Assembly (NCBI GenBank): GCA_021399435.1
Contig: JAJTUP010000023.1
Coordinates: 868,001 to 932,000 of the forward strand
Reading direction: 5' to 3'
DNA length: 64,000 nt
From: Diaporthe sp. PMI_573
Taxonomy: Eukaryota; Ascomycota; Sordariomycetes; Diaporthales; Diaporthaceae
A program made the position numbers and the translations under genes. Numbering within the stretch: the stretch's first letter is position 1; every line of letters begins with the position of its first letter. Below, one piece after another: positions 11,853 through 23,098 of the stretch. The notes beneath the pieces were generated by a model, which had not been told where the DNA came from, made no database searches, and was given only the letters and a program-made list of their open reading frames with translations.

Positions 11853-14331
11853 CTAAAATCCGCCCGTGCCCTGAAGCCGCTTCACAGCACCAACCACCCC
11901 CCTTGCCCAGGCGAACCTCCCCGGGTCGACCCCAATAGCCCCATCGGCCTGCTTCCCGTCCGCATCCACCCACACACCAGCCTCCCTGTCCAGCGCGCCA
12001 TAGAGGTGCGTATTCTGATTCCTGCGCAAGCCATCGATCCACGCGCGGCACACGGCCGCACTGTCGAGCATGACATTGATCTCCTGGCTGTGATACCAGC
12101 TCTGCGTGTCCTGGTTTCCGTTCCCCATTATGCCGATATGCTCGTCCGCGATCATGAGCTTGATGTGGCAGCTGCGCTTCTTTTTCTCTTGTATGATGGG
12201 GCGGGTCTGGTCCTTGGCCACGTACCAGAAGTAGTGCAGGTGTTGCTTCCCCTCTGGAGACAGCAAGGTGAGCAGCTGGTGCGCTACCATGTCGTTGTGC
12301 CCGCCCTGCATCGGCAGCAGCTCCCCCGTGTCGTTGTACCCGAGGCAGATGTAGCAGTAGACGTCTATGCCGCGCTCGCATGCCTCGGCAATTGCTGGGA
12401 CCAAGGGGGCTGCGTTGAGCGTTGGGGACTGGATGAAGACGTTTTTCTTTGCGTTGCGTAGCGCTGAGAGCCACGCTGCGTTCTGGGGTGTGACGACGGA
12501 TTTGTGATTTGGGGGTCCGTAGGGGGCGCGGTTGACCAGTGCCATGGGGAAGGGCTCGTGGACCGGATGGGGTATGTATGGTGTCATCTCATCTTCTGGG
12601 GAGCATTCGGGGGCGTCAGGTGGGAAACCGGCGTTGATGGTGTTGTTGAGATGCCGGTTCACCGCTTGCATCGTCGTTTCGCCTTCCTTGGCTGAGACTG
12701 CTGCTTGCACTCTGAGTACCTCGCCAGCAATGTCCAGGTCCCAGTGTGAGTGATCAGTCGTGGATTCCGGTAGGTTCTCAGCCGTCGAAGGCGGCACTGG
12801 CACCTCATGGTTTGCTTGCTGGCCATCACTGAGAAAATCTGCTGTCTTTGGGTCAGGATTGTGGACCGAGGTCGTTCCATCGCGATTTGATTGACTCCCG
12901 GTTGTTGAAATGTCAGGAGTATTTGGGACAACGCTGGAAGTTGTGCTGGGCCCAGTCGTGGCGTCTGCGCGGTTTGTGTCATTGCTCTCGGCCTCGGTCT
13001 TCCGTCCGTCTACCTTGCCTGGCTGTGGCACAATCCGGGTATAGTCGTATGCTTCACGCGGCTGCATTTTCTCAGGATCCACGACGGTATGATGCCCACG
13101 AATCGAACCATTGGACCCAAAGACACCATTGTGTGTTTCTGTAAAGCACGAGATACCGCCCTTGGCCGCAGGATGATTATAGCTCGGCAATGGGGGCTCA
13201 AGACGTTTGTGCCAAGACAGCAGTGCCATGTCGTACATTGAATCGACGATCGGGCCCTCGAGATGGGTCATCATCTCCAAGTTGTCGTTACTCTGAATGT
13301 TGTTACTCTGGATGACTGCCATTTTCCTGTCGACGATCATGTACTTGGAATGGAATGTCCCCAGAAGAGGATGATGGTAGTTCATGACCTGCATGTCGAT
13401 GTTCGGGATTTCTTCCGGCGCTGGTAAGCCCACCTTCGGTCCGGTGTACTCTTTCACTGGAACGACGTAGTGTGGCTCGACCAGCTGCTTTGGGCTTCCT
13501 CTGTCGTATATTACCTTCGCGATAATCTTGATACCCCTCTCTCCTGCGCGACGGGAGAGTTCTTTGATTGCATCCGTTATGAATTTGGAGGCATCACTGT
13601 TCTGCCAGAAGTTCGTAGCAAGGAAGAATTCCCTCTCGGCTCGAACAATGCAGTTTGACATGTGACGTACAATATCTGGGACGCTGAGACGGTATCAGAT
13701 AACATAATAAAGGACATCAGTACCTGGAGCACTCACGTAGATATAATAGTCAATGGGACCACACCACAGCTTCCCATGAGCGAGGGGCTGACCATTGCCT
13801 TGCTCGGATCATCGTGCAATGTGCTTATAGCATCATGGTAAATCTACGTCTGTTAGTCTCATCGAATGATCCCGTTGAGCACGAAGTACTCACCCTCAAA
13901 AACAGATCGCTTGGTTGAGTCGGACCCCAGTGACCTGCCTCCGCGGCCTTGCGTAGTGCTTCCTCAGACGCCAAGAGGTTTCCAGAGTCATGGATTGGAC
14001 GAGGCTCGCCCAGCTTGCCGACATGGTGGTCGTAGAGCTTCTTCCACGCCTCACCCGGGCTCAAGGAAGGATTCTGTGCTAGCAAAGTCGAGACACTCTC
14101 TGGGGAGGTGAGCAGCTTGAGCAACTCATCGCTGACCGGGCTTGTGAACTCATCGTTCTGCACATGGCGTTCTGTCTTTTCAGGAGCACTTCCCATATTC
14201 TTTTCGTCCTTGGCGGGCAGTTCTGCTAGGCGCGGAGTGGTAAGTGCTCCGTAAGGAAACTCTACGAAGGTCTGATATGCAGCGTCGCCCACAGATCCAA
14301 TGTTCTGGCGAAGCGTATTTTGGTCCGACAT
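11853..14331 (-). CDS. Phospholipase D-like protein with two HKD motifs
   Basis: PLD-superfamily protein, expected to act on phosphodiester bonds in phospholipids (phospholipase D or cardiolipin-synthase-like). Exons 14331-13894, 13843-13737 and 13683-11853 give 791 residues. The first HKD motif is HSKYMIVD at 293-300 followed by SNNIQSND. The second is HIKLMIAD at 688-695 followed by GNGNQD. Both have the catalytic His, Lys and Asp. Between them lies a long Ser/Thr/Asp-rich, probably disordered insertion (roughly residues 400-540), unusual against compact bacterial enzymes. No signal peptide is visible; the N-terminal 180 residues are outside the PLD fold. The start is the ATG at 14331 because the frame further upstream has no ATG. 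Introns are 50 and 53 bp. Substrate is not predictable from sequence. Confidence 0.88.
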
Positions 14332-16435
14332 AGTGACAGTCCTAGAGGCCAAGGATTTTACAGTTCAGCTGTGGGGGGCAGTGATATAAGCCAAGCAAGC
14401 AGTGGAAGAGGAATGGCAACCTCCCTGCTGTGCCGGCTCCGCAACGACTGACCTCGAGGCCCACCGAGACCACAGCCACGGACCCGGACCTGCAGGGGAC
14501 CTGAAAGGCCAAGCTTTTGCCAAGATTTGCGGCTCGGCAAGATCGGGACGATCACAACGTCAGTGGCACATGGCCTGGGCTTCTCTGGGTCTGGGGGTGA
14601 CGGGCTACCAGAATAGCGTGCAACAGATCAATTGATCGATATTTCGCAGGCCAAAGGGGTTGAAACGAGCCAAAGAGCTCGATAATACAACACACCCGTC
14701 GTCAGCGCAACCAGCACCCTCAGACAGGCCTCATCATCACTGCTGCATCATCGCGAGCCTGGGCGCTGACGTCACGTCCCGGGGCCGACTTGTTTTCTGA
14801 GGCTGTGCTTGATTCTCCACGCAAGCCCTCGAGCTCTGGTGCCGCACTGCCGGGACTTCCCTGGACAGGCGCCGCTTAGCCGGAAACTGGGGCAAACTAT
14901 CGGACTGGCCAGTCTCGCCTAGTGCTGGGAAATCCAGGTTTCGTGCCCCTCATCATAAGAGCTAGCGCTGTGACGACGCAAGGATGTTGTGTGTCACAAT
15001 TTCCGCGAGGGGAGCGGTGCTCGGTCAAGCTTTTCGGGGTCGGTGCCCCCGTTGAGGGTTTAGTTCGCGCTAGACACCAGAATTTCTTAGGCATCTCATA
15101 CGACTAATGTTAACTTGAGTCGATTTTGTCTCACTATAAGAATTCAAACCTTACTGTTGGCCAATAGCTAGCTTCCATAGTGCTCAGTCAGCAGCAGACT
15201 GCACCTACACCCAAACGCTTCGGCGCCCACGGTGCAGTCAACCAACCAAGCAACACACACCACCAAAACCAGACCCTTCTACACGTACGTGAAGATAGCC
15301 AACCGACACTTACATCATTATCACTTAGGGAGTGGGACGTTATCCAAGTTGTCTGCCCTTGACGTCTAACCAACCACGTGCTTGAGCTCAGCTATGTTCA
15401 CTTCGTTTAATATAGGGGCTTTCACCCTGATATCATGATCCTTGACTCGCTCGTCATGATAGTGGATGTAGCTGCCATCTGTGTTGGAAATTGCATGCCA
15501 CAAAAGGACATCTCCTGCGCGCTGCACAGCAACTAGGAGAGCTGAAAATCTTTTGATGAACAGCTTTCCCATGTAAGGAGCGATCTTAAGAGTCCGGCAC
15601 CAGGGCCATCAGCGTGCTCAGAGACGACTGTAAACCGAATGCAGAGTTAAGATCTCGTGGAAGGGGAGTCGGATAGCCCTTGCCAACAAGTGCCGCTTTC
15701 GGATCCATTAAGCTTCTCAGGCTTGAGGGTGGCTTTTAATTCAATACGTATTGATATTTTTGAGGTAGTGCGATTTGTTGTACGTATCTCCGCGATAGGC
15801 TCGCAAGTACCCACTTCCGTGAAATTTGAAGATCGAAGAGCGGAGGTGATCCACACGAGTTGTTCCCCAATCTCGACAACTGAGTCGCGGCTCCCACACG
15901 ATTCCAGGATAAATCGACCATCTTTGACTGAAGCTAGAAGCGTGGTATCGTCGGCCAGCCTCCCTAAGGCGAAATTGATACCAATTCAGTGAGGTTTGAG
16001 TAGGACCTTGACATAGCATCGTGTGAGGTGCCCTCCGCACATTTAACAACTGGTTGCACCAGTTGTATGGAGACCTGTGCCGTGTCTGGCCATCGCCTTG
16101 AGAGATAGTCGCCAGATGCCAACCCTTCGGCTTGCCTTGCGGTTCCTATTCGTCTTATCCTCTGTGGGCCAGATCTGACATAGCTTTTGATGGCCTTTCC
16201 GGCGTGGCAGCACAACAGGGATAGATTACATAAGCCTGCATGGCAGGCATCAACAACATACGTACCCTCCAAATCTTCAGGCCGTTTCAATCAGACCTAG
16301 AGTACCAACAATCTTCCCACTCGCTCTTTTCCTCTTATTTCCAGCCCATCGACTTCGCTTATTATCTCTTGGCTTTCCAAGGCTCTTCCTTGACCTTTCG
16401 AGATACTCCTCCCCTCCGAGATAATTGCTGATTCA
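14332..16435. other. Spacer (2.1 kb) without recognisable gene
   Basis: Divergent upstream region between the PLD-like gene (-) and the HET gene (+). Short open frames on both strands (up to about 110 codons at 15657-15992 and 15964-16290) lack motifs and splice support. I see no tRNA or transposon remnant. Confidence 0.5.
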
Positions 16436-18783
16436 ATGTCGAGTCTTCTTCGAGTGCTCACCGAAAGCGAATCTCCCGACAGCTCTGATGATGGCATGAG
16501 TAACTCGGAAGAAGACGGCTCTACAGACTTGTACATCTGCGACGTGTGTTCTGGTTTTGGTGAACGTTGCCATCCGCGCGCCACATTCAACCTCAACAGT
16601 GATGATGTTCCCGACGACAGGAGATACACTTACCTCTATTTTCATTACCCAAATCCCGTCCTGCTGGCCGAATCGGCCAACAATGGCTGTCAGATATGTC
16701 AGCTCATCATGAGCGATATTCGGGACTCGTGGCATATCCAATTGGATCATCTGACGTGGGAGGATGCCCAAGTAGAAGTCCAGGACTTGGAAAACAAGCG
16801 ATTGGACACATGGGCCAAGCTGATGCAGGATGATATTACCAACTTCGACCCCGACAAAGATGCTGTTGAGCTGGCCAAACGCATTGAAGCCGCCCGACTC
16901 GACGGCCATCCTATGCTGCCTAGCTCAGCTGTGCACGGCAAAGGCCGAATTTGCCTCAGGGTCTTTTGTAGTAGTGACCAAAAGAGTCTCCGACAAATCT
17001 CTGGAGAGCAGACCGCCCAGGTAGAGATAGTTGATGACCCGCTCGGGAGTGTGTCTAAGTCGCAAGGGTTGTCTTTTTTATCGAGTCCTCGTAAGTTACA
17101 CTCCCTTGTCTCGCTCTTTCTCCACGGTGGAAGACGCTCTGGGACCATTCAGACGAGACGCAGACTCTCAGCTCACAGCTTGCAGCTGATCGTCTAGATC
17201 CGGGCTTGCTTCACCGTCCAACCTCGGATGTCTTCTCTCGCGAGCACCTCGAGCTCGTTGGCCGGTGGATACATGAATGCTCTACAGGACATGAAGCGTG
17301 CGGCAGAGTCGGCCCGCTGCAAAATTTGCCGACGCGCGTGTTAAAGATACTGCCCTCGGCAACCACAAGTGACGTCGAGATAGTGAGGCTGGTCGAGACT
17401 GAGGGTGCTGTAGGATGCTACGCTGCGCTTTCCTACTGCTGGGGCCTCACACCTCAAGTCGAGAAGACCACGACGAGGAACCTACACAGACACCTGGACG
17501 AAATTCCGCTGCAGATCCTGCCAAAGACAATTGCCGAAGCTATTCGTCTATGCTGTAAGCTAGGCTTTGAGTATGTTTGGGTGGATGCCTTGTGCATTAT
17601 TCAAGATGACTACGAGGACTGGACACGTGAGGCAGCTAAAATGTCCGAAGTGTACGGTAAGTCCGCGTTGACAATAGTACCTTCTATCGTGCGCGACGCC
17701 TCCGAGAGCTTTATGGAGGCACGGAGATCCGGGGCCTTTCCTATCGAGATTACTGCGGAGCTGCCGTACACAGACCCAGAGTCCGGCCTAGCAGGCAGCC
17801 TCTGGTTTGGTGACTATCTGACCTGGGACAACTCCTGGGCCCTGGATAAGAACTGGGATTCAATCAGCACGGAGAAACGAGAACCCTACGAGTGGCTGGG
17901 GCGCGCCTGGTGCTTTCAGGAATGGATTCTGTCGCCACGGATCCTTCACATCCACAACATGAGCCTCTGGGACTGCTTTCACGGATATGCAAATGAGGTG
18001 ACTGCACGACAAATGGGGCCGACAATGCTGCGGAGAGACCTCTTGGGGTCGGGTAGGAATATCACATGGAGCTCCATCGTCGCGGAATTCACGTCGCGGG
18101 CCATCACCAAGTCGTCAGACCGTTTGCCAGCGCTGGCGGGGCTTGCGGAAATGTACGGGCGCGCCACGGGCCGAAGCACGTATCTAGCTGGAATCTGGTT
18201 CGAGGACCTGCCTGCTGCGCTGTTGTGGTCTGGCTCGACCGATAACTCAAGTGTGGGAAATCTGGACTCCCCCTCATTCACCTGGGTCTCCACGGATAGG
18301 GCAGTCAATTTCTATGGTCCCGATGTCGTGTATAGACCGGGGGACTTCGAAATCAAGACCAGAGCCGTAGCGTGGTCTTGCAGCGACCATGGACGCCCTA
18401 CTTACACATCGAGAGGCTTCACCATCGACTTCGAAGGGCCCTTGGGCCTCGTGACTGGGTTGATGCCGTCCTGGAGTTTGCGGCCGATATACAATCAATG
18501 GACCTCAGTTTTTGACCGAAAAGGAACGGAGGAGGATATTGCGGTGTCCGTGTTATATTTAATGCTCATCATGGGCGGCCGAACCGCGAGCTTGGCGCAC
18601 TCCGGCCTGTATGAGTACCAGGCACTTGTGATGAGAAAAGTTAAAGAGGAAAATGGCGTGGACTGTTTCCAAAGGCTAGGACGCGCGTATTTGAAACTTG
18701 AGGAAGGACACGCACCGCCAGACTTGCCTCCTGCCACGCCAGAGTGCGTGGTGTGGGAGCAAAGCAGATTTCGTCTAAATTAA
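16436..18783 (+). CDS. HET-domain (heterokaryon incompatibility) protein
   Basis: HET proteins trigger cell death on fusion of genetically different hyphae; the domain is distantly TIR-like. Exons 16436-17090 and 17186-18783 (95-bp intron, phase 1) give 750 residues. The N-terminal part is acidic and Ser-rich and carries CDVC and CQIC cysteine pairs (about residues 38 and 83), common before HET domains. The HET core spans about 297-385: YAALSYCWG, then LPKTIAEAIRLC, then YVWVDALCIIQDD and the downstream REAAKMSEVYGKS. All three core blocks are intact. The C-terminal 350 residues are the usual variable part, with WLGRAWCFQEWILSPR typical of the family. No NACHT or WD repeats are attached. A STAND gene lies 6 kb downstream, which makes a functional partnership possible but unproven. 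Confidence 0.93.
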
Positions 18784-19428
18784 ATCAGCTAGCATGCAAT
18801 ATTTATCTAAAAGAGCACACTTGATCGCCCTAATGCCGGCTCACCATACAGATGCTGTGGCCGCATAGCGGACGTCCAAACAAAACGTGCTGGGTACATA
18901 ATCAGAGTGTCGTCTTGAGGAATGAACCCCAGAACCTAGAATGGAAAGAGATGCATGATTCCGAGGTACAGCGGTGTGTCCAGTCGACGACAAGCCAAAA
19001 AGCCAAGTTACAAACAATATATCTCAACTGAGAGCCCATGGCGCACCTCATACCCAACTGCTGGCTCTTACTTGCACCGCCAAGACCTGTTCACGAACCC
19101 ATCACGTCAACGTCGAATCAGACAGACCTCGGGTCTCCGTGACGGGTGGATACTTCCGTACTCTGTTGTCTAATAAGTTTTCAATCAACGTCCTAGCTTG
19201 GGGGTGTATTTCAGTATTTCCTACCGTCATTACACCGCCCTTCATTATACCAGCTTTCTCGGTCATGATGGTATACGGGACGGTCGTAGTCCCAGGTGAC
19301 CTCGTTCAATACCCCAGATCTCGCTGTTCTGTGAGCACTGGCCAATAATTTAGCAATCTTTGCACTTGCTGAATGGTGTCCTTCAGCCCTACATCACAGC
19401 AAATCTAGGCCGCTTACCTGTCCGCCTG
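18784..19428. other. Spacer between convergent genes
   Basis: About 645 bp between the stops of the HET gene (+) and the minus-strand ORF ending at 19429. A 124-codon plus-strand frame (18974-19348) shows no motif and I do not call it. Confidence 0.5.
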
Positions 19429-20332
19429 CTACTGGCTAGCAGTGAAGTTGACCTGAACTTCTGGGTTCTTCATGGCGGATTTGTGACCATGGGCACTTGG
19501 GAGTTGCGTGGACCACTTGCTTCTTGGCGGGGGCTCGTCGGATCTATTGGATTGTTTGTTGTTTATCACGGTTACGAATTGCCCCTTGCTGTTTATCTTT
19601 GTCTTGGTGTCAAAGTTCTGGATTGGTTGTTGAGTGGACCACATACTTCCTGTTGAACTGTCGACTTCGTACCCGGTTGAACAGGTAGCTATCGGCCTGG
19701 ACCACTTTGCAGGACTGTACCGGCTTAATTCGTCCGTGTCCCGTGATGAATATGAACTTCTGAATACAGAGCCATGGTCTCTGGGAGGTGACTCTTGTGC
19801 TCCAGTCAGAGTGGTCTTGTCGCTCTTTTTGACTTCTCTTCGACGACCATGACCATAGCCATGTCCGCTGCGATGGGATTCGTTTGCGTCGCAGCAGCTA
19901 TCGACGGCTTGCTGAACTGCTGGCCAATCCTCATTGGCAATTAAGCCAATAAACATGACTCCAACATCATGTACCACAGTCACAAGGTTGCCGTAGTCTG
20001 CTCTGGCTTCTTTACCGATGTGCACACGGAGCGAAGGAGTGAAGCAGACGGGAGAAAATCCGAGCTGTGGTTCTCCACCAAGAAGTTCTGGCTGGCTGCC
20101 TTTTTCATATACGATTCCGTGATTTTGTGGGCTAACCCCATCCTTTTTGCATCCCAACTTGTCGTAGGTGCGGATCGGACTGCCCAATGTCAGTGTCTGA
20201 TTGACAAAATTTTGATGGCCTTCCAACAACTTACGCGCACGATGAATGCCCCTCACCGTTTCTTATAACTATGAATTGTCTCAGATCATTCCAAACATGA
20301 CCTAGAGGCGGTCCAAGTGGGCTTGAACGCAT
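19429..20332 (-). CDS. Unknown protein, possibly split by a frame break
   Basis: A long minus-strand frame is open from about 20261 down to the stop at 19429 (about 278 codons). It reads as real protein (RARKLLEGHQNFVNQ, LGFSPVCFTPSLRVHIG, GNLVTVVHDVGVMFIG) but has no ATG of its own near the start; the first candidate codon is GTG. An ATG at 20332 opens a second frame that reads MRSSPLGPPLGHVWNDLRQF and stops shortly after the two frames overlap. The frames differ by one base near 20262-20257. The C-terminal third is His/Ser-rich with three related blocks beginning KWS or MWS. I do not recognise the family. Alternatives are an unrecognised intron, a far exon of the neighbouring GDSG gene through an AG at 20262 (phase-compatible), or a genuine inactivating indel. 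Confidence 0.45.
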
Positions 20333-20573
20333 GTTGTCTGGTGGCTCATGGCGTTGCATTGGCTCAGACAAAACTACTTGGAATACCTATCTGAATGTGA
20401 GTAGACAAACTTTGCACAAGGAACTTTTTATTTTGGAATTAATCACAGTTCCAGGTTTGAAATAAGAGGCAGGATGGACGCCATATTCTGTTTATCAAGT
20501 TGTCAGCAAAATCACTTTGCCCAAGCACGGCCGCATGGTTCGGTTATTGAAACATCGCTATGAGTAAGGGCCT

Positions 20574-22703
20574 TCACTCACCAGGATCCGTGCCGGTAGA
20601 TTTGGCTGCTCTGATAGTCTTTGCCTCCCGAAGCAACGTCCCTGTGGACACATCCTGGGGTAGCTGCCAGCCCGACCGCAGTTCGTTGCTCAAAACCTGA
20701 AGAGTCTCTGATGGACCAGGAAATCCCGTTGTCTGTGCAGCAGTTTTCAACAGTTGCGAATGCCTGTTAGCTACACCCATGTGATATAGTTCTTGGGGGC
20801 CTCTCCTTTAGAGACTGGAATAGGCTGGACTCACAAAGTTCAGGGCTGGCAGGTTTCCAAATATCGCAAGGATATCGGTGAAAACATTGACCGAGGGCAC
20901 GATGTACACAATCGTGTCCGGTGCCGATCCCAGTATGATATGGCCGTACAAGCATCCTGTGGTGGCATCAACAACGGCTGACCCTGAGTCGCCCAGTTTG
21001 ATCGAGCTCGAGAGGCGTGCTGTCAGAAGGTCTTGGAATCCGGAGTACCCGTTCATTTTGACCCGGTTGGTTCCAGGCAGGATGCTTCCAGTCAGAAGGC
21101 TATAAGATGTGACCACAACTACTTGCGTGTGCGATTTCGGTGTACCAATCTCTGTGACTTGAAGTGAAAGGCGTTTCTCAGACTTTCCGATGGTATTACT
21201 TGCCTTCGAAGCCTCCCCTGCGGGAAGCCTCGCCAGAGAATAATCGATGTTCCCGCGGTGGAATAGACTTAGTGGGCCCCAGCCATCTTGGCCGTCATGT
21301 TCCTCGGAGACCACATCTGTTTCATGATGTGTCATTGAGAGCAACGTGGGTTCAGTCCTCGTCTCCATTGTACTGCTGATTGGATCCCTGAGTGGTGTAC
21401 TTTTTGCGGTCGCTCCTTCAAGACCACTACCATCTTCTTCCGTATCAGATTGTCCATCATATGTACAATCATCCGGGTCGGAATCGAGCTGTGCATTCGA
21501 GCCAGTGCCTGCATCCCCTTGGCCGATATGGAAAGCTGTCATTTGGTACATGTGTCTTTCGATCTGGACGAAAGGTCCACCTGTAGCAAGTCGGACTATT
21601 TCTCCGCCGTCGGCCTTGTCCACGAGTCTAAGCTGCCGCCCTATGATAGGTTCCTCAGACCAGTGGATTTCAAAGTTTGAGGGGCTCTGGTCATCCATGC
21701 AGCTTTCTGGAACTTTTCCGGTCGACGTCACCAAGGATGCGTTTGCTTCCAGCAGAGTCGCGCTGTTTCCGAGTCCCATTTGAGGGAACTGCTGCAAAAT
21801 ACAGCTTTCTCGGACAGTGCCTTCTGCATCCTTGCGAGCTTGCCGATCGCGACAAGAAATCATGATGACCGGGGAGGCGTTGGTCTCCGTCTTTCCTATC
21901 ATGTAGAGTGTAAGGAATAGAGGTGCACATTGAGGTGGCTCGATGTGATGCAATAACTTTTCGATTTGCGGGTGGATTTGCTCCTGATATAACTTCAACG
22001 CCTCTCCTTGAGCAACCCATACCTTTTGCTTGATCTTCTTGTTCTTTGTTTCGATCACTTCTCCCAGTGAGTCCTCAGGATTCGACCAAGGCTTAAGCTG
22101 AGATCTTTTCCGTCGGAACGATGCCAGGCTTCCGGTGGCAATTGAGCGCAACGTACTACTTCGGAGGCTACCACTGCGCGCTTGAGCAGGTTCAGGGTTG
22201 ATCAAATGCTCAGCTGTCTCACGTCCTTCTCGGCGATCTTCTTCAGACTTCACGTGCGTATGAGCCAGTTCTTCAGGCGTCTTTGCCCCCGTGGAGCCCG
22301 ACGAGGCGAGTCTTGGGTTGCAACTATTTTCCGGCCGCCCACTCTGCAAGCTACCAGACGGCTTGACTAACACAGAGAGGAGATCACGGCTGGAAGACTT
22401 TGGATTCTTTAACGGCTCCTGGGATACAGGTCGAAGTTGTTCGTTCTGCGATGTGAGGCTCTGCACACCAGTTGGTTTGCATGGAGAGGATTCCTGGTGA
22501 TCTCCGGCTCTTGGCACGTCCTTTGTGGTGCTCTGGTTGATGTATTGGTGAGAGTTGACAATGGAATCAGCTTGTTGGACTTCCTTGAGGTGCTGAAGGC
22601 CGTTGCAGAGTGTTTCGCCACCTTTTTCGCCGCCACCGCTATCGCGTCGCTGTGGAGCCAACATGGTGGTCGACATGAAGGCCGTCGAGATACTCGTTGT
22701 CAT
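20574..22703 (-). CDS. Protein with trypsin-type GDSG motif in the accessory block
   Basis: Exon 1 runs 22703-20835 (623 codons). A GTGAGT donor at 20834 and a CAG acceptor at 20733 lead to exon 2, which ends at a TGA at 20574, giving 675 residues. Without splicing the frame stops at 20808 (631 residues). Residues 1-210 are Ser/Gln-rich and look disordered. A middle region (about 225-330) contains VIMISCRDRQARKDAE and other ordered segments. The C-terminal domain has LGDSGSAVVD at 570-579 followed by CLYGHIILG and YIVPSVNVF. GDSG with the Ser at 573 is the nucleophile motif of chymotrypsin-fold serine proteases. I could not place a matching His and Asp, so proteolytic activity is only possible. 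Exon 2 ends at a GTGAGTGA that could also be a donor. It is divergent from the gene at 23099. Confidence 0.65.
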
Positions 22704-23098
22704 GGAACTGGATATACTGCCTCCACTGATATAATCTCGAGGGTTCGCACGAGTTCTTGGGTTTCACTTTCACGGTGTACCATGGGAAGAACGAGAGCCT
22801 TGGCTGTCATCGGCAGGCTTTTCACCTGGTGGGCTCAGGTGCTGCGTCACTGGATGCAGGCTTTTGGTTCTCTGCCAATGGTACTGTCTCCATACATTCA
22901 GCTTTGCTTTCGCGGCGTCATGCTGGTGCCCGAGGCAGATTCGTCTGCTCGGAATGTTGTGCGACACCAAAATTGCGTTGGACCTGCGGTCAGAAATTGT
23001 TACATCATCCCGAGGCCTCTCAACGAGCAGCTGATGTTGCTGGGAGCCATGCCGGACTAACCTACTACCAGCCCCACGCCAACTCTATCAACTGTACG
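22704..23098. promoter_or_regulatory. Shared 395-bp upstream region of a divergent gene pair
   Basis: It separates the start of the GDSG gene (-, ATG at 22703) from the start of the membrane-protein gene (+, ATG at 23099). Plus-strand frames continue through it from 22757 without clear protein character, so I take 23099 as the start. Its small size favours a bidirectional promoter. Confidence 0.5.

Noticed and set aside
20262..20581. Joining the GDSG gene to the ORF ending at 19429 by a 320-bp intron
   Set aside because: Phases agree, but the intron would be far longer than others here and exon 2 has its own stop at 20574; kept only as an alternative.
22757..23098. N-terminal extension of the 360-residue membrane protein
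   Set aside because: The extension is in frame but Cys/His-rich without protein-like character, and overlaps the likely bidirectional promoter; ATG 23099 is preferred.
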